A stretch of DNA of 64,000 nt from assembly GCA_003543235.1 (NCBI GenBank), contig DPJA01000038.1, positions 504,233 through 568,232 of the forward strand, written 5' to 3'. The notes beneath the pieces were generated by a model. That model saw nothing but the letters and a program-made list of their open reading frames with translations, was not told where the DNA came from and did no database searches. Origin of the DNA: Lachnospiraceae bacterium (GTDB taxonomy: Bacteria > Bacillota > Clostridia > Lachnospirales > Anaerotignaceae). Position numbers and translations under genes: made by a program. The first letter of the stretch is position 1, and the number at the start of each line of letters is the position of its first letter. Positions 16,816 to 25,565 of this stretch are shown here, one piece after another.

Positions 16816-18300
16816 CTAAGCTAAATTGCTATATCCCATAAGTGCCTTGTCTACCTCTTTTGCCGCATCTCTGCCCTCTCGTATTGCCCATACAACAAGA
16901 CTTTGACCACGACGCATATCTCCAGTAACAAACACTTTTGGTATGCCTGTTGAGTAGCTGTTAGCAACTGTTTTAACATTGGTACGTTGGTCGGTTTCTA
17001 CCTTAAACGCCTTTGCAACGTAACTTTGTGTACCCAAAAAGCCTGCAGCTATAAGCACTAAATCAACATCAATTGTTTTTTCACTGCCTTTAACATTAAC
17101 CAAACTCATTGCACCGTTTTTTTCAAATTTACGTTCAACTTTAACAATTTTCGCCTTTTTAACATTGCCATCTTTGTCCAATACAAACTCCGTTACCGTT
17201 GTTTCATAAAGACGAGGGTCACTGCCAAAAACTGCAATTGCCTCTTGCTGACCATAATCGGTTTTAAGCACCTTTGGCCATTCAGGCCAGCTGTTGTCTT
17301 CCGCCCTAGTAAGTGGTGGCTTTGGCATCATTTCAAGCTGAACAACGCTTTTTGCACCGTGTCGTATTGATGTACCCACACAGTCATTGCCTGTATCTCC
17401 ACCACCTATTACCAACACGTTTTTGCCCTTTGCAGATATATACTTTCCATCTGCAAGATTGCTGTCCAAAAGACTTTTTGTAGTAGCTTTAAGAAAATCG
17501 ACTGCAAAGTAAATTCCCTTACCTTCTCGCCCAGGTACATTTATGTCCCTTGGATTTGACGCACCACAAGCAAGAATTACGCTATCATATTCCTTTGTAA
17601 GCTTGTCCGCTTTAACGCTGTTGCCAATATCGGAATTGACTATAAATTCCACGCCTTCTTCTTTCATTATGTTAACCTTACGGTCTATTATCTGTTTTTC
17701 AAGCTTCATATTTGGTATGCCATACATTAAAAGTCCGCCAACACGGTCGTTTCTTTCAAATACAGTTACACTATGACCACGCTTGTTTAACTGGTCTGCC
17801 GCCGCAAGTCCTGCTGGACCACTGCCAACAACTGCAATTCTTTTCCCAGTTCTAACCTTAGGTGGATTAGCCTTAATAAGTCCCATTTCGTAGCCATTTT
17901 CAATAATGCCCCACTCGTTTTCTTTAATGGTAACAGAATCATCATTAAGTCCACAGGTACAAGCCGCTTCACATGGTGCAGGACACACACGTGCTGTAAA
18001 TTCTGGAAAGCTGTTTGTTTTAAGCAGTCTTGCCAATGCTTGTTCAGGTTTATTTAAATATACCAAGTCGTTCCACTCAGGTATAAGATTGTTTAAAGGG
18101 CATCCCGAAGTCATTCCTTTTATCATCATGCCACTTTGGCAGAAGGGTACACCGCACTCCATGCACCTTGCACCCTGAAGCTCCTGCTGCTCTTTAGGTA
18201 AATGGCCGTGGAAATCCTTGAAGTTTTTAATTCTGTCTTTTGGGTTTATTTCTTCCCCTGTTTTTCTTTCATATTCCAAAAATCCTGTAGCTTTTCCCAT
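16816..18300 (-). CDS. gltD: Glutamate synthase (NADPH) small subunit
   Basis: Feeds electrons from NADPH through FAD and [4Fe-4S] clusters to the large subunit. The 494-residue protein has the N-terminal cluster-binding cysteines (CMECGVPFCQ, then CPLNNL and VCPAPCEAAC), the FAD site VVGSGPAGLAAADQL (about 156-170), the NADPH site VIGGGDTGNDCVG (about 295-307), and the C-terminal FVTGDMRRGQSLVVWAI. It is 12 bases downstream of gltB, so one transcript is expected. Confidence 0.97.
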   Translation of the reverse strand: MGKATGFLEYERKTGEEINPKDRIKNFKDFHGHLPKEQQELQGARCMECGVPFCQSGMMIKGMTSGCPLNNLIPEWNDLVYLNKPEQALARLLKTNSFPEFTARVCPAPCEAACTCGLNDDSVTIKENEWGIIENGYEMGLIKANPPKVRTGKRIAVVGSGPAGLAAADQLNKRGHSVTVFERNDRVGGLLMYGIPNMKLEKQIIDRKVNIMKEEGVEFIVNSDIGNSVKADKLTKEYDSVILACGASNPRDINVPGREGKGIYFAVDFLKATTKSLLDSNLADGKYISAKGKNVLVIGGGDTGNDCVGTSIRHGAKSVVQLEMMPKPPLTRAEDNSWPEWPKVLKTDYGQQEAIAVFGSDPRLYETTVTEFVLDKDGNVKKAKIVKVERKFEKNGAMSLVNVKGSEKTIDVDLVLIAAGFLGTQSYVAKAFKVETDQRTNVKTVANSYSTGIPKVFVTGDMRRGQSLVVWAIREGRDAAKEVDKALMGYSNLA

Positions 18301-18312
18301 CTTTGTCCCCTC

Positions 18313-21300
18313 CTATCCTCTCTTATTAGCATAAAATGCTTCAATCTGTGCTTCTTCACCACTTAGACCTTTTTCTTCCATTTTTATAATTGTTTTGTAC
18401 ATCTTGTCATAATCGTAAGGAAGTACCTTTTTAAACTTACCTAAATATGTTCCAAAATCATCAAGTATCTCTTTTCCTTTTTTAGAACCTGTTGCTTCAA
18501 CGTGTGCTTCAAGCATTTCTTTAAGCATAGCAACATCCTGTTTATGCAAAACTTCTTCAAGAGATACAAGTTCCTTGTTAACTCTTGTATAAAAATCTCT
18601 GTCCTCGTCCAAAACATAAGCTGTTCCGCCACTCATACCTGCAGCAAAATTTTTGCCAGTTTTTCCAATAATTACGGCAATACCACCTGTCATGTATTCA
18701 CAGCCATGGTCTCCTACGCCCTCAACAACTGCCCTTGCACCACTGTTACGCACGCAAAAACGTTCGCCGGCAACACCATTTATATATGCGTCTCCGCTTG
18801 TTGCACCATAAAGAGCAACATTACCTATAATAATATTTTGGTCTTGGACAAATTTACTCTTTTTAGGTGGATATGTTATAAGCTTACCACCTGATAGACC
18901 TTTTCCAAAGTAGTCGTTACAATCGCCCTCAAGCTCCAATGTAAGTCCCTTTGGAATAAATGCACCAAAACTTTGTCCACCTGCACCGTTACATTTAACG
19001 TGCATTATATCTTCATCTAAACCTTCTGGGTATCTCTTTGTAATTTCAGAGCCTAAAATAGTACCCAATGAACGGTCTGTGTTTTTAACATCAATTTCTA
19101 TAGTTGTAGGCACTTTATTTTTCAGTGCAGCGTCAAAGCTTTTTAAAAGCACACGCATATCAACAGTTTTTTCCAGTTCAAAATCAAAGGTTTGTTTAGG
19201 GTCAAAGCAGAAATTCTTGCCTTCTTCAGCAAATGGATTATTAATAATTGGGGATAAGTCAACCTTTGTTGTTCTAGTTTTAGCACCATCCCTAACTTTA
19301 AGGAGGTCGCTTCTTCCAACCATTTCCTCAACAGTTTTCACCCCAAGCTCAGCCATATATTCTCTAAGCTCCTGTGCAATAAAACGCATGAAATTAATTA
19401 CATATTCAGGCTTACCCTTAAATCTCTTTCTAAGCTCTGGATTTTGCGTTGCAACTCCAACAGGACAAGTATCCAAATTACAAACTCTCATCATTACGCA
19501 ACCCATTGTTACAAGTGGTGCAGTTGCAAAACCAAATTCCTCAGCACCCAAAAGTGCTGCAATTGCAACATCACGTCCGCTCATGAGCTTTCCGTCTGTT
19601 TCAATGGCAACCTTGTTTCTAAGCCCGTTTCTAATTAAAGTTTGGTGTGTTTCCGCCAAACCAAGCTCCCAAGGAATACCTGCATTTTGTATAGAAGTTC
19701 TTGCTGCCGCACCCGTACCTCCGTCGTAACCAGAAATAAGAATTAACTGTGCTCCTGCCTTTGCAACACCTGCCGCAATTGTTCCTACCCCTGCTTCAGA
19801 ACAAAGTTTAACTGAAATACGTGCATCTCTATTTGAATTTTTAAGGTCGTAAATAAGCTGAGCCAAATCCTCAATCGAATAAATATCATGGTGTGGTGGT
19901 GGAGAAATAAGTGCAACACCTGTTGTTGAATGTCTTGTTTTTGCAATCCAAGGATAAACCTTTCCCCCTGGAAGATGTCCGCCCTCACCTGGCTTTGCAC
20001 CCTGTGCCATTTTAATTTGAATTTCTTTTGCACTAACAAGATAACGGCTGGTTACGCCAAAGCGTCCAGAAGCAACCTGCTTAATTGCCGAGCAACGGCT
20101 ATCACCATTTTCGTCTGGTGTAAGTCGGTCAATGCTTTCTCCGCCCTCACCGCTGTTGCTTTTTGCACCTAAACGATTCATTGCAATTGCAAGAGTTTCG
20201 TGTGCCTCCTGACTTATGGAACCATAGCTCATTGCACCTGTTTTAAAACGTTTAACAATTGAGTCTACGCTTTCAACTTCATCAATGGATATTGGATTTT
20301 GCTTAAGATTAAAGCCTATAAGACCTCTTAAATTAACCTTCAATTCATCGTTAATAAGTGCTGTATATTCCTTAAACAGTTTATAATCTCCTGTTCTTGT
20401 TGCCTCTTGAAGAAGATGTATTGTTTTTGGATTATAAAGATGTTCTTCCTTACCACTTCTAAATTTATGGCTGCCTGAACTTTCAAGTGTAAGGTCTGTA
20501 GCCAAGCCAAGTGGGTCAAAAGCACCTCTGTGCAGTTCATGAAATTCACTTTGAATGTCATCAAGGTCTATACCACCAATACGGCTTACAGTATTGGTAA
20601 AATATTTGTCCACAACAGAATTGTCTATACCTACAGCTTCAAATATCTGTGCACCTTGGTAGGACTGAATTGTGGATATACCCATCTTAGAAGCTATTTT
20701 TACAATACCATGCATTATTGCAGAGTTGTAATCATCCACAGCAGCATAGTAGTCTTTGTGTAACAAATCCTCATCTATAAGGTTACGAATTGTATCCTGT
20801 GCAAGGTAAGGATTTATGGCACACGCACCGTAGCCCAAAAGCGTTGCAAAATGATGCACCTCACGTGGCTCAGCAGTTTCAAGTATAAGTGCCACATTAG
20901 TTCTTTTCTTTGTTCTTACTAAATATTTACTAACTGCAGATACTGCCAAAAGTGATGGAATAGGAACATGGTTTTCATCCACATCGCGGTCAGAAAGTAT
21001 AAGAATATTTGTACCGTCACGATATGCCCTGTCCACTTCAACAAACAAGCGGTCAATTGCCTTTTCTAACGATGTATTTTTATAATACGTAATAGGAATA
21101 ACTCCCATTTTGAAGCCCTTTATATCCATATTCTTAATTTTAAGCAAATCTGTGTTGGTAAGTATTGGATTATCAATACGTATAACCTTACAGTTTTCCG
21201 CTTTTTCTTGAAGCAGATTTCCGTCCTCACCAATATATACAGTTGTGCTTGTTACAATTTCCTCACGTATAGCATCTATAGGCGGATTTGTAACCTGTGC

Positions 21301-22863
21301 AAACATCTGCTTAAAATAATTAAACAATGGTTTTTTGGTTGCCGAAAGCACAGCCAGCGGTGAATCTATACCCATGGAAGCAATTGCCTCACTGCCTGTC
21401 TTTGCCATAGGCAAAATTGCTGTCATAACTTCTTCATAAGTATAGCCAAAGGTCTTTTGCATTCTTGCAAGTTCTTCTTTAGTATACTGCTGAATTTTTT
21501 TGTTTGGTATACGTATATTTTTAAGGTGAACAAGGTTTCGGTCAATCCATTCGCCATAAGGCTGACGGCTTGCATAGCGTTCTTTCAATATATCGTCATC
21601 AATAAGCTCACCTTTTATTGTGTCAACCAAAAGCATTTTACCTGGTCTTAAACGTTCTTTTCTAATAATTTTTTCTACTGGAATATCCAAAACACCAACT
21701 TCAGATGAAAGAATAAGTCTATCATCATCTGTAATATAGTATCTTGATGGACGAAGACCATTTCTGTCCAGCACTGCACCCATTACATCACCATCACTAA
21801 AAAGGATTGACGCAGGTCCATCCCATGGCTCAAGCATTGTTGCATAATACTGATAAAAATCCCTCTTGTTTTGGCTCATATTCTTATTATTGCTCCATGG
21901 TTCTGGTATGGTTGCCATTACTGCAAGAGGTAAATCCATTCCACTCATTACAAGGAACTCCAAGGTGTTATCCAGCATTGCACTGTCTGAACCCTCTTGG
22001 TTTATTATAGGAAGCACCTTGTGCATCTCACCTTGAAGCACATCAGTTGCCATGGTTTCCTCACGTGCAAGCATAAGGTCTGCGTTTCCTCTTATTGTAT
22101 TTATTTCACCATTGTGCAAAATAAAACGGTTAGGGTGTGCCCTATGCCAACTTGGTGTTGTATTTGTGCTAAAACGTGAATGCACCATTCCTATTGCAGA
22201 CTCATAGTCATTATCCTGTAAATCCTTAAAGAAAAGACGAAGTTGAGTAACAAGGAACATTCCTTTATAAACAATAGTACGTGCCGAAAGTGAGGCAACA
22301 TATGTGTTGTCATTGCTCTGCTCAAATACACGTCTTACAACATACAGCTTACGCTCAAAGGCAATTCCCTTTTCCACCGAATCAGTACGCTTTACAAAGC
22401 CCTGCAAAATACATGGCATACAGTCAATTGCCTGCTTACCCAAAATTGATGGGTCAGTAGGAACTTCACGCCATCCAATAAATTCAAGATTTTCTTTTTC
22501 AACAATAATCTCAAACATCTTTTTAGCTTGGTTTCTCTCCAACTCATCTTGTGGTAAGAAAAACATACCAACGGCATAATCTCCCTCGCCACCTATTTTG
22601 TAACCTAATACCTTTGCTTCTTTATTGAAAAATTTGTGCGATACCTGAAGAAGTATGCCTACTCCATCGCCTGTTTTGCCCTCTGCATCTTTACCCGCTC
22701 TGTGCTCAAGGTTTTCTACAATTTTAAGTGCATCCTCTACTGTTTGGTGTGTTTTAATACCTTTAATGTTTACAATTGCACCTATACCACAATTATCATG
22801 CTCAAAGCCTGGGGTATATAAGCCTTTTGCTTCGTTGTTTTTAAGAAACATGTTCTCGCTCAT
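18313..22863 (-). CDS. gltB: Glutamate synthase large subunit
   Basis: Converts glutamine plus 2-oxoglutarate to two glutamates. The 1516-residue protein carries a short propeptide before the class II amidotransferase cysteine in HDNCGIGAIV (about residue 25), an amidotransferase domain to ~430, a central linker domain, the FMN domain with GGESIDRLTPDENGDSRC and ASGRFGV (about 900-945), the [3Fe-4S] cysteines in CVMMRVCNLDTCPVG (about 1140-1155), and the C-terminal GXGXG beta-helix domain. It ends the nitrogen cluster with gltD. An attenuator-like leader precedes it, so expression is probably set by read-through. Confidence 0.97.
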   Translation of the reverse strand: MSENMFLKNNEAKGLYTPGFEHDNCGIGAIVNIKGIKTHQTVEDALKIVENLEHRAGKDAEGKTGDGVGILLQVSHKFFNKEAKVLGYKIGGEGDYAVGMFFLPQDELERNQAKKMFEIIVEKENLEFIGWREVPTDPSILGKQAIDCMPCILQGFVKRTDSVEKGIAFERKLYVVRRVFEQSNDNTYVASLSARTIVYKGMFLVTQLRLFFKDLQDNDYESAIGMVHSRFSTNTTPSWHRAHPNRFILHNGEINTIRGNADLMLAREETMATDVLQGEMHKVLPIINQEGSDSAMLDNTLEFLVMSGMDLPLAVMATIPEPWSNNKNMSQNKRDFYQYYATMLEPWDGPASILFSDGDVMGAVLDRNGLRPSRYYITDDDRLILSSEVGVLDIPVEKIIRKERLRPGKMLLVDTIKGELIDDDILKERYASRQPYGEWIDRNLVHLKNIRIPNKKIQQYTKEELARMQKTFGYTYEEVMTAILPMAKTGSEAIASMGIDSPLAVLSATKKPLFNYFKQMFAQVTNPPIDAIREEIVTSTTVYIGEDGNLLQEKAENCKVIRIDNPILTNTDLLKIKNMDIKGFKMGVIPITYYKNTSLEKAIDRLFVEVDRAYRDGTNILILSDRDVDENHVPIPSLLAVSAVSKYLVRTKKRTNVALILETAEPREVHHFATLLGYGACAINPYLAQDTIRNLIDEDLLHKDYYAAVDDYNSAIMHGIVKIASKMGISTIQSYQGAQIFEAVGIDNSVVDKYFTNTVSRIGGIDLDDIQSEFHELHRGAFDPLGLATDLTLESSGSHKFRSGKEEHLYNPKTIHLLQEATRTGDYKLFKEYTALINDELKVNLRGLIGFNLKQNPISIDEVESVDSIVKRFKTGAMSYGSISQEAHETLAIAMNRLGAKSNSGEGGESIDRLTPDENGDSRCSAIKQVASGRFGVTSRYLVSAKEIQIKMAQGAKPGEGGHLPGGKVYPWIAKTRHSTTGVALISPPPHHDIYSIEDLAQLIYDLKNSNRDARISVKLCSEAGVGTIAAGVAKAGAQLILISGYDGGTGAAARTSIQNAGIPWELGLAETHQTLIRNGLRNKVAIETDGKLMSGRDVAIAALLGAEEFGFATAPLVTMGCVMMRVCNLDTCPVGVATQNPELRKRFKGKPEYVINFMRFIAQELREYMAELGVKTVEEMVGRSDLLKVRDGAKTRTTKVDLSPIINNPFAEEGKNFCFDPKQTFDFELEKTVDMRVLLKSFDAALKNKVPTTIEIDVKNTDRSLGTILGSEITKRYPEGLDEDIMHVKCNGAGGQSFGAFIPKGLTLELEGDCNDYFGKGLSGGKLITYPPKKSKFVQDQNIIIGNVALYGATSGDAYINGVAGERFCVRNSGARAVVEGVGDHGCEYMTGGIAVIIGKTGKNFAAGMSGGTAYVLDEDRDFYTRVNKELVSLEEVLHKQDVAMLKEMLEAHVEATGSKKGKEILDDFGTYLGKFKKVLPYDYDKMYKTIIKMEEKGLSGEEAQIEAFYANKRG

Positions 22864-22938
22864 AATCTTTTCATCCTTTCTTTTTATAGTACCCTCCGAA
22901 AAAATTAACTCTTGTAAACATTTTCGGTTTTAAGGGAT

Positions 22939-22990
22939 AAAAAAAAGTTCTTAAGCAAAGACAGACATAGTCCACCTTGCTTAAGAACTT
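22939..22990 (-). terminator. Terminator hairpin in the gltB leader (candidate attenuator)
   Basis: On the minus strand a perfect 14-bp stem (arms 22977-22990 and 22945-22958) is followed directly by eight T. It lies between the promoter at 23007-23035 and the gltB start, so every gltBD transcript must read through it. The loop contains AGGTGGACTA (22968-22977), a ten-base string also found in the glnA leader. An upstream AGCAAAG can pair with CTTTGCT of the distal arm, giving a possible antiterminator. Confidence 0.8.
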
Positions 22991-23006
22991 CTTTGCTCTT
23001 GTGCAC

Positions 23007-23035
23007 ATTATAATACTTTATGTTACATAAATCAA
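23007..23035 (-). promoter_or_regulatory. Promoter for gltBD
   Basis: TTGATT (23030-23035) and TATAAT (23007-23012) on the minus strand with a 17-base spacer, located between amt and gltB. Confidence 0.75.
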
Positions 23036-23108
23036 TAGAATATATTTTATATCCAATATAAATTTTTCTTATATCAAACACGTATTTATGTTTCAATTAC
23101 ATTAATTA

Positions 23109-24368
23109 TCAGATTTTTGTCATAAAATCTCCATACGCTGGACCATTATGTTCACAAACATCCAATCCTCTTATTTCTTCTTCTTCACTTACTCTAAGAC
23201 CAATTGTTTTCTTAATAACAGTAAACATAATGAATGCTGTGGCAACTGTCCATGTACCAACTGCAGCAACACCAATTGTCTGAATACCTAAAAGCTTTAA
23301 ACCGCCACCGTAGAATAATCCTGTGATAGCATTTTCTGTACCAGGTGCATAATTTGCAAACAAGCCTACAAGCAGTGTGCCCATAACACCACATACAAGA
23401 TGAACACTTGTAGCACCAACAGGGTCATCAATTTTGCATCTGTCAAAAAATCCTACAAAAAATACTACTGCAAAACCTGCGATAACACCAATTGCAATAC
23501 TGCCCCACATTGTAACTACTTGGCATCCTGCTGTAATACATACAAGACCAGCAAGTGAACCATTAAGTGTCATTGATACATCAGGCTTACCCATTGTTAA
23601 CCATGTAACAATCATAACAACCACAGTAGCTGATGCTGCTGCAAGATTTGTTGTCATTGCAATGTGTCCAATTTCAAGGCTTGCACCAAGTGTTGAACCT
23701 GGGTTAAATCCAAACCAGCCGAACCAGAGAATGAATACGCCAAGAGCACCGATAGGAATGTTATGACCTGGAATAGCATTAACTTCACCATTTTTGCCAT
23801 ACTTGCCAATACGTGGTCCTAAAATAGCTGCACCAACAAGTGCTGCCCATCCACCAATGCTATGTACAACTGTTGAACCTGCAAAATCTACAAAACCAAG
23901 CTGTGAAAGCCAGCCGCCACCCCATATCCAGTGACCAACAACAGGGTAAATAACCAAGCTGATAATAAAGCTGTAAACACAATATGAAAGAAATTTAGTA
24001 CGCTCTGCCATAGCACCTGAAACTATTGTAGCTGCTGTAGCACAGAACACCGTCTGGAAGAAAATAAATGTTCCTGGTGTAAGAGTTTCAAAAATATCAA
24101 GCTTCAAGTTTGTAGGATTAATAAATCCCGTTGTACCAACAAAGCCACCAGCACTTTCACCAAACATCAAGCCAAATCCTACTACAAAGAAAACAACTGA
24201 ACCAATTGCAAAGTCCATAAGATTTTTCATAATAATGTTACCAGCATTTTTACTTCTTGTAAATCCAGTTTCTACCATAGCAAAGCCTGCCTGCATGAAG
24301 AAAACCAATGCTCCTGCTACCAATACCCATGTTACGTCCAACATTCTTGTTAATTCCGCAATTTCCAT
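23109..24368 (-). CDS. amt: Ammonium transporter Amt
   Basis: An 11-helix ammonium channel of 419 residues. Visible signatures: an N-terminal VFFMQAGFAMVETGFTRSKN, the WGGGWLSQLGFVDFAG loop, and the twin-histidine pore segments around DFAGSTVVHSIGGWAAL and SVHLVCGVMGTL. The short C-terminal cytoplasmic tail EEEIRGLDVCEHNGPAYGDF is the part that PII/GlnK contacts. The PII gene lies immediately upstream, the usual amt-glnK pairing. A terminator-like hairpin sits between the two genes. Confidence 0.97.
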   Translation of the reverse strand: MEIAELTRMLDVTWVLVAGALVFFMQAGFAMVETGFTRSKNAGNIIMKNLMDFAIGSVVFFVVGFGLMFGESAGGFVGTTGFINPTNLKLDIFETLTPGTFIFFQTVFCATAATIVSGAMAERTKFLSYCVYSFIISLVIYPVVGHWIWGGGWLSQLGFVDFAGSTVVHSIGGWAALVGAAILGPRIGKYGKNGEVNAIPGHNIPIGALGVFILWFGWFGFNPGSTLGASLEIGHIAMTTNLAAASATVVVMIVTWLTMGKPDVSMTLNGSLAGLVCITAGCQVVTMWGSIAIGVIAGFAVVFFVGFFDRCKIDDPVGATSVHLVCGVMGTLLVGLFANYAPGTENAITGLFYGGGLKLLGIQTIGVAAVGTWTVATAFIMFTVIKKTIGLRVSEEEEIRGLDVCEHNGPAYGDFMTKI

Positions 24369-24390
24369 AATAATAACCCCCTAATAAAAT

Positions 24391-24432
24391 AAAAAAGGAT
24401 GAGTTCTTTGGTTTTTTCCAAAGTAATCATCC
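24391..24432 (-). terminator. Terminator hairpin just ahead of amt (candidate attenuator)
   Basis: On the minus strand GGATGA and CTTTGG pair with CCAAAG and TCATCC around an internal loop, capped by a six-base loop of A, and followed by TTTTTTATTTTATT. The U-run ends right before the GGGGG ribosome binding site of amt. It could end the PII transcript, or be read through under an antiterminator to express amt. Confidence 0.8.
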
Positions 24433-24479
24433 CCATTGATAATAACTAATATATTTGCTGTTCACTTTTAAATATGCCT

Positions 24480-24818
24480 CTAAATAGCGTTTTCGCCTGT
24501 TTCACCTGTTCTTATGCGAACAGCCTCTGCAACTTCATAAACGAAAATCTTACCATCGCCTATATTGCCTGTTGCTACAGTTTCTTGCACCTTAGTAAGC
24601 ACCTGATGGTAAATATCGTCACAAACAACAGTTTCCACCTTAACTTTAGGCAAAAGGTTAACAGTGTATTTTGCACCTCTGTAAGTTTGTGTATAACCCT
24701 TTTGATTACCAAAGCCCATTATGTTTGTAAGCATCATACCTGTTACCCCAAGCTCATTGAGTGCTACTTTAAGCTCCTCCAGTTTTTCACTTTTAATAAT
24801 TATTTCTATTTTTTTCAT
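24480..24818 (-). CDS. PII nitrogen regulatory protein (GlnB/GlnK family)
   Basis: A 112-residue trimeric signal protein that reads 2-oxoglutarate, ATP and ADP and gates Amt. The T-loop GFGNQKGYTQTYRGAKYTV keeps the tyrosine (in AKYTV) used for uridylylation in other groups, followed by LLPKVKVE. The nucleotide-site segment GDGKIFVYEV and the C-terminal RTGETGENAI are also recognisable. The ATG at 24818 is chosen because GGAAGGG lies nine bases upstream; the ATG at 24827 is one base from that site. It is just upstream of amt, so GlnK-like function is likely. Confidence 0.93.
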   Translation of the reverse strand: MKKIEIIIKSEKLEELKVALNELGVTGMMLTNIMGFGNQKGYTQTYRGAKYTVNLLPKVKVETVVCDDIYHQVLTKVQETVATGNIGDGKIFVYEVAEAVRIRTGETGENAI

Positions 24819-24917
24819 TGTCTTCATTCCCTTCCTTTTATATTTTATAATATTTATAAGTGCTTATATTTTAAACCTTTTTCTATTTTAAAAAAAGGCA
24901 TTTTTACATAAGATAAT

Positions 24918-24947
24918 GGGCACACCCGTGTACTAACAGGTATGCCC
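24918..24947 (-). repeat. Hairpin between the ANTAR gene and PII gene
   Basis: Arms GGGCATACC and GGTGTGCCC pair over nine positions with one G-U. It starts 12 bases past the ANTAR gene stop, about 100 bases before the PII start. The following minus-strand bases ATTATCTTATG are only moderately U-rich, so it is a weak terminator or a processing/antitermination element. Confidence 0.55.
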
Positions 24948-24958
24948 ACACTGACATA

Positions 24959-25528
24959 TCAATCATCTCTTAATATTATTTTAGCTGTATCAACCATTTT
25001 CATGCCCTTGTTCATGCTGTTTTTTTGGATGAACCTGTGAGCCGCATCCTCAGTGATTTTAAACTTATTCATAAGCAGCAGCTTAGCTTTTTCAATAATA
25101 ACCTTATCGTCCTCAGTACGTAACACCTTGGTGGCAGTGGCTCTTCCATTAAGCTCAGTAGCATTTGCTCCTCCCGAGTTTTTTCTGCCTATTTCAAGAA
25201 TCATGTTAACCGTTCTTATCAAATCCACCTTGTTAATTGGCAATACCAAACTAAATATATCAGGATTATCCATCAATTCAGCCTGATTCCTTGACAGCAA
25301 CACCAACATACCGAAATCTTCGGGCAACAGCTCATATACCTCTGTACTTATCATGCTTCCCACTTTATATCCACAAACAACAATTCCACCGGCATATTGG
25401 TTGGCAATTCTCAGTACCTCTTCGCCAGATGTGCAAAGGTCAGTATCGACAAAACCATTTTTCACAATAATGTCTTTGATTACTTCACCCTTTTTTCTCT
25501 CCGAAAAGCCGATAATTACGTTATTCAT
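24959..25528 (-). CDS. nitR: ANTAR-domain antitermination regulator (NitR/NasT-like)
   Basis: A 189-residue protein with an N-terminal receiver-like domain (about 1-115) and a C-terminal ANTAR RNA-binding domain (about 130-189; KVIIEKAKLLLMNKFKITED and AHRFIQKNSMNKG are family-typical). ANTAR proteins bind RNA hairpins and prevent terminator formation. The receiver lacks the phospho-acceptor aspartate: the expected position reads GIVVCGYK. It should therefore be controlled by something other than phosphorylation. A similar protein, NitR, is known to me beside glnA in Clostridium saccharobutylicum. The start at 25528 follows GGAG by nine bases. It sits between glnA and PII. Confidence 0.85.
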   Translation of the reverse strand: MNNVIIGFSERKKGEVIKDIIVKNGFVDTDLCTSGEEVLRIANQYAGGIVVCGYKVGSMISTEVYELLPEDFGMLVLLSRNQAELMDNPDIFSLVLPINKVDLIRTVNMILEIGRKNSGGANATELNGRATATKVLRTEDDKVIIEKAKLLLMNKFKITEDAAHRFIQKNSMNKGMKMVDTAKIILRDD

Positions 25529-25565
25529 CCATATCAACTCCAGGTTCTAATTGTAGGCTGTGGTA

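Noticed and set aside
19079..19729. 216-codon plus-strand open frame
   Set aside because: It lies wholly antisense to gltB, has no ribosome binding site and reads as low-complexity Ser/Thr-rich text typical of a shadow frame.
24433..24480. Second hexaloop hairpin of a classical ANTAR target before amt
   Set aside because: No stable stem with a six-base loop could be built upstream of the terminator hairpin.
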